Source of the DNA: Coriobacteriales bacterium
GTDB lineage: Bacteria; Actinomycetota; Coriobacteriia; Coriobacteriales; UBA8131
DNA length: 43,334 bases
Reading direction: 5' to 3'
Assembly: GCA_031277035.1 (NCBI GenBank)
Contig: JAISLY010000007.1
Location: 1-43,334 of the forward strand
In this document: in pieces, positions 10,101 to 16,954 of the stretch
How positions within the stretch are numbered: the stretch's first letter is position 1
How the letters are laid out: each line of letters opens with the position of its first letter
Position numbers and translations under genes: made by a program
Notes under the pieces: generated by a model
What the model saw: the letters and a program-made list of their open reading frames with translations, nothing else
What the model was told of the DNA's origin: nothing
Databases searched by the model: none

Positions 10101-10208
10101 GAGACAGACGCCGGGGGCGACGCGCCTGTTGAAGAGCAGGGCACCGGGCACGACGCGCCTGTTGAGGAAACGCCTACGCTGCCAGAACGCAGAAAGAAGA
10201 GGAGCTGA
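7164..10208 (+). CDS. dinG: Bifunctional DnaQ-like 3'-5' exonuclease / DinG-family ATP-dependent helicase
   Basis: YVVLDTETTGLDPSRDTPIEIAA (ExoI motif), LIAHNASFDRAFIE, then Walker A IEAGTGVGKSMAYLVPLAL, DEAH WVVDEAHGMEAE, C-terminal DLKQAAGRLIRSSTDSGALILADTRLL. Confidence 0.93.
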   Translation: MPLALDAFLIPGTDPDVVERYRTLPTRAAEALFGAFEEEYVVLDTETTGLDPSRDTPIEIAAAILRGPQIVERFSTFVDPGRPIPPAITELTGISDGDVRGAPNAREATCALTDFVGERALIAHNASFDRAFIEASAPLGSAIADRDRWLDSLELSRIALPRMREHKLKSLAEAFGVPPATHRAIDDVEALCHLWRIMLVALSDLPPGLVALLAQLFPSTAWPLRPVLAQIAAAWGLEAHAFSLVEARRARERAWRGRQKVDALELDGGIVPLAAIGADELAAAFAPNGIVEAMYPRYEPRGEQLQMATEVADALAEGTHRAIEAGTGVGKSMAYLVPLALFATRNHVACGVATKTNTLLDQLMYSELPRLDAAMPDGLSYVALKGYEHYPCLRKLMHLARADRSFKGEGAGAPALIAALLTFVCSSARGDLDPLSLNWRGLARWEVCASAEDCLKRSCRYYARCLLHGARRAAAEADIVVTNHALLFCDVMAAGGILPPIRQWVVDEAHGMEAEARRQLTLAIEERSMTQTLDGLLSSTGTLMQLLNAARALAGSSLLIGRIEAVRHEAASLPVLGESFFSYLKDLHELTKHSSYDRVDLWINEQVRQSTPWSLLSSAGLALAKRLELFLKDAQDIVSLASQFEELAEPTSDLIGRTADLKHAFDALVLILDGGDRDYVYYAELDRRPEVHFDRLLAARLDIGAVLLEDFFPNEMSVTFTSATLAAGSDFSYFARACGLDRLPEERWRAVQLHSSYDYERNMAVFLANDLPEPGAHGYREALERLLLEAHRALGGSVLTLFTNRRDMEAAFSRLKGPLLDAGVTLRCQSRGFNARHLREEFLADRATSLFALRSFWEGFDAPGDTLRCVIIPKLPFSRPSDPLMQERALGDADAWRHYALPEAILDLKQAAGRLIRSSTDSGALILADTRLLTKRYGRAFLDALPSQQRHVLNTEQIAAALRTMSQAPRSTLAKGGFEETDAGGDAPVEEQGTGHDAPVEETPTLPERRKKRS

Positions 10209-10210
10209 CC

Positions 10211-11554
10211 GTGGCCGACGTCCAACCCTTCCTAGGCTACCTGGTGCGCCCCGAACATGCCTCTGAGGTGGCGGCTTTGCCCTATGACGTCTTCAGTCGC
10301 GATGAGGCGGCCCTTGAGATTGCCGCGCATCCGCAGTCATTTCTGCGCATTGACAAGCCCTGCGCCCTGCTGCCGGAACTCGACGAGTATGACCCGCGGG
10401 TCTATGAGCTGGCCGCCGAGCTTCTCGCCGCCGATATACAGGCGGGCGTCTATACCCTCGAGGAAACGCCTCACTATTACCTCTACGCCCTTGAACAGGA
10501 AGGACACCGACAGATTGGCCTGCTCGCCACCGTTGCCACCGACGATTACCGCAGCGGGCTCGTGCGGCGCCATGAGAACACCCGCGCAAAAAAGCGCCGG
10601 GATCGAATCGCGCATATTAAGGCGCTTGAAGCGCAGACCGGCCCCGTCCTGCTCGCCTACCGCCCCCAACCCAGCCTCGATTCCCTCATGGCGCGCTACG
10701 CAGAGGGAGCCGAGCCGCTCTTTGACTTCGTGGCCCCAGACGGCGTGCGCCATACAATCTGGCGCGTTGAGAAAGAAACGAGTGAGAAGGCCTTCGCCGA
10801 GGCGCTCGAGACGATTGAGCCTCTCTATATCGCTGACGGCCATCATCGCGCGGCGGCGGCGGCCGAGACCGGCGGGGCGTATTTTCTTGCCATCCTCTTT
10901 TCGGCCGGGCAGTTGCGTATCCTTGATTACAATCGCGTTATCGCCAGTCTGAACGGCCTTGAGCCCAGAGAGCTGCTCTGCCGAATCGAGGAGGACTTTG
11001 AGCTTGAACCTGCTGGCACACATGCCCTTCGACCAACACAACGCGGCGAGTTCTCGCTGTATCTGAGCGGCGCATGGTACCGTCTGCGCATACGCGAGGG
11101 GCGCCGGGCGCATGACGCGGTGGCGGGCCTGGATGTCTCCCTTCTGCATGACCGTCTGCTGGCTCCCCTCCTGGGCATCACCGATCCACGCCAGGATCCG
11201 CGCATCTCCTATGTCGGCGGGGGGCGCGGCCTTGGGGAGTTACAGCGCCGGGTGGACGCGAGGGGCGACGGGGCTGCCTGGGCGCTGTTTCCCTGCTCTT
11301 TTGAGGAGCTTTGCGCCGTTGCCGATGAGGGCCGGCTCATGCCGCCCAAATCCACCTGGTTTGAGCCCAAGCCACGCAGCGGCCTGTTCATCCATCCGCT
11401 TTCCCTCGCCGAGGACGGGCGGCTTTCGCGGCAGACGCCCGCGCAGGGTACACCGGGCACGCAGGGCACGCAGGGCACACCGGCGCCCGCGCAGGCTCCC
11501 GCGCAGAGCCTCCCCCGGCCGTCGACCACGCAGGGCACGCGAGACGGGCTTTAA
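10211..11554 (+). CDS. DUF1015 family protein with Pro/Gly/Gln/Ala-rich C-terminal repeat tail
   Basis: LPYDVFSRDEAALEIAAHPQSFLRIDKP...RHENTRAKKRRDRIAHIKALEAQTGPVLLAYR...IADGHHRAAAA; tail TPAQGTPGTQGTQGTPAPAQAPAQSLPRPSTTQGTRDGL. Confidence 0.85.
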   Translation: MADVQPFLGYLVRPEHASEVAALPYDVFSRDEAALEIAAHPQSFLRIDKPCALLPELDEYDPRVYELAAELLAADIQAGVYTLEETPHYYLYALEQEGHRQIGLLATVATDDYRSGLVRRHENTRAKKRRDRIAHIKALEAQTGPVLLAYRPQPSLDSLMARYAEGAEPLFDFVAPDGVRHTIWRVEKETSEKAFAEALETIEPLYIADGHHRAAAAAETGGAYFLAILFSAGQLRILDYNRVIASLNGLEPRELLCRIEEDFELEPAGTHALRPTQRGEFSLYLSGAWYRLRIREGRRAHDAVAGLDVSLLHDRLLAPLLGITDPRQDPRISYVGGGRGLGELQRRVDARGDGAAWALFPCSFEELCAVADEGRLMPPKSTWFEPKPRSGLFIHPLSLAEDGRLSRQTPAQGTPGTQGTQGTPAPAQAPAQSLPRPSTTQGTRDGL

Positions 11555-11556
11555 AC

Positions 11557-13032
11557 ATGGACTTTGAGGCACGAGACAGGCTACGAGACGCGATACAGGA
11601 AGCAGGCGTCGTCGGTGCAGGCGGCGCGGGGTTTCCCGCACACGTCAAACTCGCCGCCGATGCTGAGGCCCTCATCGTAAACGCCTGCGAGTGTGAGCCG
11701 CTTATCGAAGTTGACCAACACCTGCTCGCGACTCACACGGACCTGTTCCTCCAGGGCCTGGAATACGCAATCCATCTGACCGGCGCGACGAAGGCCGCAA
11801 TCGCGATTAAGGCAAAGCATACTCGCAATATAGCACAACTTGAGGCAGCCCTGGCAGACCGTCCGAACATCGAGCTTGTCAGGACAGACGACTTCTACCC
11901 TGCTGGAGACGAGCAGGTGCTCGTCTACGATGTGCTCGGCAGGGTCGTCCCGCGCGGAGGGATACCGCTTGCGGTCGGCTGCGTTGTTCACAATGTGGAG
12001 ACCCTCATCAACATCGCCCGCGCTGCTGAGGGCGTCCCTGTAACAACAACCTTCGTCACCGTAGCAGGTGCGCTGCCCCTGCCCGCTACCTACGAACTGC
12101 CCATCGGCATCAGCTATCGCGAGGCCCTGGCGCTTTGTGGAGCCGCGGGCGATACTGAGCTTGAGGGCATGGCAGCGCTCGACGGCGGGCCGATGATGGG
12201 TAAACTGGTGCTCGACCTCGATGCGCCGATTACAAAGACGACAAAGGCGGTCATCCTTCTTGAAGCAGACCGGCGTGTCATCGTCGAGAAGGCCCTGTCG
12301 GATGCGGAGATACTCAGGCAGTCCAGGGCCGCCTGTGAGCAGTGCCGAAAATGCACCGACCTCTGCCCGCGCGATCTGCTGGGTCATGAGGTTCGGCCAC
12401 ACCTCGTCATGCGAGCTGTGAGCTACCGGGGCGCGGGGGCGGGGGCTGCGGAGACTGCGGAGTCTGCCGCGGCCGGGTGCGCGAGCGCGAGCGCGGGCGA
12501 GGGCGCGGGCGCAGATGGCAACGCGAGCGCGGGCGCGGGTGGCAGGTACTTCGCAGATCTCAACGATTTGCGCGGGGCGCTGGCCTGCTCAAAGTGCGGC
12601 GCCTGCGAGCTTTACGCCTGCCCGAACGGACTCTCGCCCCGACGCGTGAACGTCTTGCTCGAACAGCAGCTGGCACAGGCTGTCCGCGAAGACAGGGGCG
12701 AGAAAGCCGAGGCCAGCGCCCCCGCGCCCTCGCCGATGTTTGCCTACCGCAAGATACCCACCGGACGCCTTGTCGCCCGCCTTGGCCTGAGTGCCTGGAA
12801 TCGAGAGGCTCCCCTGAAGAGCCTGCCGTATGCACCAACGCGGGTCACCCTCCCGCTCAAACAGCACATCGGTGCCCCGGCACGTGCCGTCGTCGCCGTA
12901 GGCGATACCGTACGGCGCGGAACGGTCATCGGACGCGTCTGCGCAGGAGCGCTCGGCGCGAATGTCCACGCAAGCATAGACGGAACCGTGACCGCCGCGA
13001 GCGAGACGGCGGTCAGTATCACGAGTGAATGA
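11557..13032 (+). CDS. PduS-like cobalamin reductase / RnfC-type SLBB and 2x[4Fe-4S] flavoprotein
   Basis: GVVGAGGAGFPAHVKLAADAEALIVNACECEPLIEVDQ; VHNVETLINIARA; two CxxCxxCxxxC-like clusters CEQCRKCTDLCP and CSKCGACELYACP; C-terminal barrel-sandwich region ARAVVAVGDTVRRGTVIGRV; immediately followed by a PduT-like BMC gene. Confidence 0.8.
   Translation: MDFEARDRLRDAIQEAGVVGAGGAGFPAHVKLAADAEALIVNACECEPLIEVDQHLLATHTDLFLQGLEYAIHLTGATKAAIAIKAKHTRNIAQLEAALADRPNIELVRTDDFYPAGDEQVLVYDVLGRVVPRGGIPLAVGCVVHNVETLINIARAAEGVPVTTTFVTVAGALPLPATYELPIGISYREALALCGAAGDTELEGMAALDGGPMMGKLVLDLDAPITKTTKAVILLEADRRVIVEKALSDAEILRQSRAACEQCRKCTDLCPRDLLGHEVRPHLVMRAVSYRGAGAGAAETAESAAAGCASASAGEGAGADGNASAGAGGRYFADLNDLRGALACSKCGACELYACPNGLSPRRVNVLLEQQLAQAVREDRGEKAEASAPAPSPMFAYRKIPTGRLVARLGLSAWNREAPLKSLPYAPTRVTLPLKQHIGAPARAVVAVGDTVRRGTVIGRVCAGALGANVHASIDGTVTAASETAVSITSE
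12430..12543 (+). repeat. In-frame Gly/Ala/Ser-rich low-complexity insert between the two [4Fe-4S] motifs of the PduS-like protein
   Basis: Encodes GAGAGAAETAESAAAGCASASAGEGAGADGNASAGAGG (38 codons) of ggcgcggg/gcgagcgcg repeats. Confidence 0.85.
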
Positions 13033-13065
13033 AACCCCGGGGCGTCCGAGCCGCCAGAAGGCGAC

Positions 13066-13163
13066 GATGGGCGGATGGACGGGCGGATGGACGGACGATA
13101 GACGACGAGGAGGCATGGTCGGTATGGACGATATGGTCGGTATGGACAGTATGGACGGTATGA
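13066..13163 (+). repeat. GGCGGATGGACG and GGTATGGAC tandem repeats around the start of the PduT-like gene, creating many in-frame ATGs
   Basis: atgggcggatggacgggcggatggacggacg...ggtatggacgatatggtcggtatggacagtatggacggtatgacc. Confidence 0.8.
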
Positions 13164-13708
13164 CCAGGGCAATTGGCTTTCTGGAGTTGAACAGCATTGC
13201 GAAAGGTATCGAGGCCGCCGATGCCATGCTCAAGGCGGCACAGGTTGAGATGTACCTCGCCACGCCTGCCTGCCCGGGCAAATATGTCGCGCTCATTTCC
13301 GGAGGTCTCGATGCGGTACAGTGCGCTCTCAGCGCGGGAATCGCCTGCGGCGGGGAGTATGTGATTGATGATTTGGTACTCCCCAATGTTGCCGAGCAGG
13401 TATTCCCCGCGATTGTCGGCACACCCGAGATTGAGCACATCGGCGCCATCGGGGTCATCGAGTCTCTCTCGATAGCCTCACTGATCGTTGCTGCCAATGC
13501 GGCAAGCGCAGCCGCAGAGGTTCAGCTCGTCGAGATACGCCTCGGATCGGGCATCGGTGGAAAGTCCTACGTCACCATAACCGGCGCTGCCTCAGATGTT
13601 GAGGCAGCAGTCGCAAGCGGGGTCGCTGCCATACAGAAGACCGGCAACATCCTCACCTTCACCGTTATTGCCAAACCGCATGAGGACCTGGGAAAGATCC
13701 TCATATAG
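13160..13708 (+). CDS. PduT-like tandem-BMC-domain trimeric shell protein with the conserved pore-cysteine motif
   Basis: MTRAIGFLELNSIAKGIEAADAMLKAAQVEMYLATPACPGKYVALISGG...VDxLVLPN-like VIDDLVLPNVAEQVFPAI and second repeat IGAIGVIESLSIASLIVAANAASAAAEVQLVEIRLGSGIGGKSYVTITG. Counting from MTRAIGF, the Cys of ACPGK is residue 38, as recalled for PduT Cys38. Confidence 0.85.
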   Translation: MTRAIGFLELNSIAKGIEAADAMLKAAQVEMYLATPACPGKYVALISGGLDAVQCALSAGIACGGEYVIDDLVLPNVAEQVFPAIVGTPEIEHIGAIGVIESLSIASLIVAANAASAAAEVQLVEIRLGSGIGGKSYVTITGAASDVEAAVASGVAAIQKTGNILTFTVIAKPHEDLGKILI

Positions 13709-13744
13709 CATCCGTGAGCGGGCAGGAAAGCTGAGGCGCAGGCC

Positions 13745-14269
13745 ATGAGCGAAAAACCCGAATACATGACGCAACTGAGCAGTGACGTGCTCGTCTTCAA
13801 AGACGACGCGCGTATTCGCCTGCGCGGCACGTTGGATGTCCTGATGGCCGAGCTGTTAAAGACGCAGGTGCGCGTCCTGGCCCTTGGCTGCCAGAAGTTG
13901 CTTGTCGATTTGGAGGATGTCGCCCGCTTCATCGGAGGGCTTTCGCGCGCAGAGGTACTCGACGAGCCCTTTGAGGTCACGCGAGTCGCTGGCTTTGACT
14001 ATGAGGAGATCCGCACGCTTTCCCACGACCCGAACGCCTCCTTTGGCCGCGGTCATCTCTTTGAGCTCTCGTACCGGGAAGGCGAGCTGACCGTCCTGCT
14101 CAACGCCCTGCGAGCTTTTTCACGCTGCTGCGAACTGGCCTTTTACGAGGCCTTTAAGACGGCTGATGGCACAACGGGCCGACCTGATCTGATGGAGGGC
14201 TACAACCGACTCTCCTCCCTCTTTTACCTCCTCTGCCTGCGCGCTTCGACAGGATACTACGACTTGTGA
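13745..14269 (+). CDS. EutT-like ATP:cob(I)alamin adenosyltransferase core domain (lacks the EutT N-terminal region)
   Basis: LVFKDDARIRLRGTLDVLMAELLKTQV...FIGGLSRAEVLDEPFEVTRVAGFDYEEIRTLSHDP...GHLFELSYREGELTVLLNALR...GRPDLMEGYNRLSSLFYLL parallels the C-terminal half of EutT (DPRLGFRAALDS...IMRADAIDEPL...ELHRLSHQP...LLNLLRT...RPDILQALNRLSSTVYVM) by recall. Confidence 0.72.
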   Translation: MSEKPEYMTQLSSDVLVFKDDARIRLRGTLDVLMAELLKTQVRVLALGCQKLLVDLEDVARFIGGLSRAEVLDEPFEVTRVAGFDYEEIRTLSHDPNASFGRGHLFELSYREGELTVLLNALRAFSRCCELAFYEAFKTADGTTGRPDLMEGYNRLSSLFYLLCLRASTGYYDL

Positions 14270-14275
14270 TAGAAT
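14246..14275 (+). promoter_or_regulatory. Candidate sigma70-type promoter for the M23 peptidase gene (TCGACA -18 bp- TAGAAT, extended TGA)
   Basis: tTCGACAggatactacgacttgtgaTAGAATtatagg read directly. Confidence 0.4.
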
Positions 14276-14337
14276 TATAGGTTGCGGCATATACGAAGAA
14301 CTTGGGGAGCCTTCTACACGGGGTACACAGGGTACAC

Positions 14338-15495
14338 ATGCCAGACGAACATTCACCACATTCCACGCGGGTCTTTCGCGCCCTGTTTGCAGGCGTGCTG
14401 CAGAGCGCCCGCACCCGCGCGCTTGCCTGCGTGCTTGCCTGCGCCCTGCTCCTGACCGGAGCGCTCGGGGGCTTTGTGCCATACCAACAGGCCTTTGCGG
14501 CGACCTCTGCTGAGAAGCAGGCCGAGGCCGATGCGATGGTCAAGAAACTTGACGAGCTGCAGACCCAGCTCGACGGCGTACGCACGCAGTACACGGATGC
14601 CACGCAGGCCCACGAAAACGCCCTGCTCCTGATGGAGGAAGCACGGCAGGAAGGCGAGGCGGCCGAGGCGCGGATTACCGAGTTGCAGGAACGCCTCAAC
14701 GCACGCGCCACACAGATGTACCGCAACGGCACCGTGACCTATCTCGACGTGCTCTTTGGGGCTGGCTCCTTTGCGGAATTCGTCACCTCCTGGGACATGA
14801 TGAATCGCGTAAACAACCTGGACGCCGAACTCGTCCAGGAATCCCGCGACGCAAAGGCCGAGGCCGAGGCGGCGCGTATCACCTATGAGGAGCAGGAGCG
14901 CATCGCCGGTGAGAAGGAAAAGCAGATCGCCGAGCTCAAAAGCGAAATGGAGGCCAAAGCCATCCAGATGCAGGCAGAGATCGATCGCCTGAGTGCTGAG
15001 GCCGCCGAACTGCTCGCTCAGGAACAGGCCGCCGCCGAAGCCGCCCGCCTGAAGGCGGAGGAGGACGCGCGTCGGGCCGCCAGCGGCGCCAGCGTCATCA
15101 GCCCCGAGCAGCTGGGGCGGGTTCCGAGCTTTGTGCATCCCTGCCCGGGGGCCGTCATCTCCTCAGGTTTTGGCTGGCGCGACTTTGACAGCTCCTACCA
15201 TATGGGCACCGATTTTGCCTGCGCAAGCGGCACGCCCATCTACGCGGCGGCGGCCGGGACGGTCATCATCGCGGGCTACAGCTCCTCGGCCGGCAACTGG
15301 GTGGTTATAACGCATGGCAACGGGGTCGTCACGAAGTATATGCACGCCTCGGCCCTCTATGTCTCAGTGGGCCAGACGGTCTCGGCGGGCGAGACCATTG
15401 CCGCGGTTGGCTCAACCGGCTACTCGACCGGCCCGCATCTGCATTTTCAGGTGGAGATAGACGGCCAGGCCGTCAACCCGATGATCTTTCTCTAG
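14338..15495 (+). CDS. Secreted M23 (LytM-type) peptidoglycan metallopeptidase with N-terminal coiled coil (EnvC/PcsB-like architecture)
   Basis: Signal/TM LACVLACALLLTGALGGFVP, long coiled coil, catalytic HMGTDFACASGTPIYAAAAGTV...VITHGNGVVTKYMHAS...GPHLHFQVEIDGQAVNPMIFL. Confidence 0.92.
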   Translation: MPDEHSPHSTRVFRALFAGVLQSARTRALACVLACALLLTGALGGFVPYQQAFAATSAEKQAEADAMVKKLDELQTQLDGVRTQYTDATQAHENALLLMEEARQEGEAAEARITELQERLNARATQMYRNGTVTYLDVLFGAGSFAEFVTSWDMMNRVNNLDAELVQESRDAKAEAEAARITYEEQERIAGEKEKQIAELKSEMEAKAIQMQAEIDRLSAEAAELLAQEQAAAEAARLKAEEDARRAASGASVISPEQLGRVPSFVHPCPGAVISSGFGWRDFDSSYHMGTDFACASGTPIYAAAAGTVIIAGYSSSAGNWVVITHGNGVVTKYMHASALYVSVGQTVSAGETIAAVGSTGYSTGPHLHFQVEIDGQAVNPMIFL

Positions 15496-15530
15496 GGAGG
15501 TGCCGCTTAGAAGCACCGCTGTGCCGTTTC

Positions 15531-16685
15531 TCAGCGACGGCGGGCGGCGATGGCCTCAAGCATCGCTCTGCGCTGAACGAGCGCGCTGCACAGCACATCG
15601 CGGCGGGCGTCGTCGATGAAGGGGCTTTGCTCGAGCAACGCCGCGTACTCATCCTCAATGCCCTGAAGCGCTGAGAAATCGAGCCAGTCAAAGTTCGTGA
15701 TGTGCCTGACCTGTGCCGAGTGCTTCGTGTTGAAGGGCTTGCTCGGCGCGTCCATCAACGGGTTTATCCGATAGGAGAACTGGTTGTGCCACATCGAGGT
15801 GCCGCTGTCGAAGATGGGGGCGGGGCCGAGCCAGACAAGACTTTCGGCCTCGCGTATCACACCGAAGTTGTTAAAGTGGCGGTCACTGTTGACGATGAGG
15901 TAGTCAAGCGCAATCATGCGATCAAGTCCGTCACGCACTCCAGAAATCCCCAATTCCTCGCAGCAGCGCAGGTAATGCGTGTAATCGGAGTGGTTGTTCG
16001 ATTTCTTGGCCGTCTTGTAGACATGCCAGGCGCTCACCAACTCGGTGGAGGTGTCGATGAAGTCCTCGCAGACGCTGAGGGGACGATCCCCGTCCCAGGC
16101 AAGCTCATACTGAGCGTGGGGCACGCCAAGCCGCTGGAGGATGGACGAGGCGAGAACCTCGTTGAGCGGTTCCTGGTAAGCGGGTTCGCTGCCGCCCTTG
16201 ACGAGCAGGCGACGGCCTTTGTCTATCACCCATTTCTTCCTGAGCCAGCCGTCTGAGGTGTTGTCGGGCGAGATGAGATTCACTTCGCCACTTTGGAGCG
16301 GGCGTCCGAACAGGGCGTTTCCCACATCTTCGGAGAACTCGTTCTCAAAGAAGTTTATCTTGTCCCAATCGAGCGGTTTTGCGTGCGAGTCAACCCAGTA
16401 CTGGTCAGAGAGGCTCAGGCCAAAGCATTTGAGCAACAGCAGGCCTGTCGAGGAGACATCCATCAGCTGCAGGGCATCGCGAAGCCCCGAGCGACTCGCC
16501 GGTATCGCCCGGCCCATCCACCATCTGTTGAGCGACGAGCGCACGGGGCGCTCCCCATCCATCTCGATACCCACCGGAATATGTTCGGGCGCAAAGACCT
16601 CGCCAACCGCCAGGATGGCCGCAATGTCCTCGGCAATCTCCAGTTCAAGCACCGGCAGCTTCTTATGCATGAGCGTGTAGTTCAT
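15531..16685 (-). CDS. HipA-like kinase-domain protein (no adjacent HipB seen)
   Basis: MIALDYLIVNSDRHFNNFGVIREAESLVWLGPAPIFDSGTSMW (HipA NxDRHxxN and DxG-like motifs); likely start MNYTLMHKKLPVLELEI at 16685. Confidence 0.8.
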   Translation of the reverse strand: MNYTLMHKKLPVLELEIAEDIAAILAVGEVFAPEHIPVGIEMDGERPVRSSLNRWWMGRAIPASRSGLRDALQLMDVSSTGLLLLKCFGLSLSDQYWVDSHAKPLDWDKINFFENEFSEDVGNALFGRPLQSGEVNLISPDNTSDGWLRKKWVIDKGRRLLVKGGSEPAYQEPLNEVLASSILQRLGVPHAQYELAWDGDRPLSVCEDFIDTSTELVSAWHVYKTAKKSNNHSDYTHYLRCCEELGISGVRDGLDRMIALDYLIVNSDRHFNNFGVIREAESLVWLGPAPIFDSGTSMWHNQFSYRINPLMDAPSKPFNTKHSAQVRHITNFDWLDFSALQGIEDEYAALLEQSPFIDDARRDVLCSALVQRRAMLEAIAARRR

Positions 16686-16716
16686 GTGCCCATGATACCA
16701 CGGAGAATCGGCGAGG
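16667..16716. repeat. Left copy of ~50 bp direct repeat (start region of the HipA-like gene)
   Basis: GCATGAGCGTGTAGTTCATGTGCCCATGATACCACGGAGAATCGGCGAGG; 47/50 match to 18339..18388. Confidence 0.9.
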
Positions 16717-16875
16717 ACGGTACTCAGGCAGCTGACCATTCTTGCGTTCTTGATACTGTGTGGTGTCCTAAACCCGTTTCGTCTGTTCGTTATAATTTCT
16801 GCTCTTGACTGCAAAATTCTTGCGCTCGATAGAAAGAAGGCAGCTACACAAGTACAGGACATCACAGGATACGTC

Positions 16876-16938
16876 AGTGGAAAATGTAGTATACTGATGC
16901 CGGAAAAGGCAGTATAAGAATAGTGGAAACTGTAGTAT
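16876..16938. promoter_or_regulatory. Candidate operator: 17 bp direct repeats flanking an imperfect inverted repeat upstream of the ATPase gene
   Basis: AGTGGAAAATGTAGTAT (16876-16892) and AGTGGAAACTGTAGTAT (16922-16938), 16/17 identity, flanking ATACTGATGCCGGAAAAGGCAGTAT (16891-16915). Confidence 0.5.
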
Positions 16939-16954
16939 CCGCAGGTAAGAGAGA

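Noticed and set aside
11557-13032. RnfC subunit of an Rnf complex
   Set aside because: No rnfA/B/D/E/G neighbours; instead it is followed by a PduT-like BMC gene and an adenosyltransferase, so PduS-like fits better.
15500-15520. Terminator hairpin GGTGC...GCACC between M23 and HipA-like genes
   Set aside because: Only a 5 bp stem and no U-tract; too weak to report.
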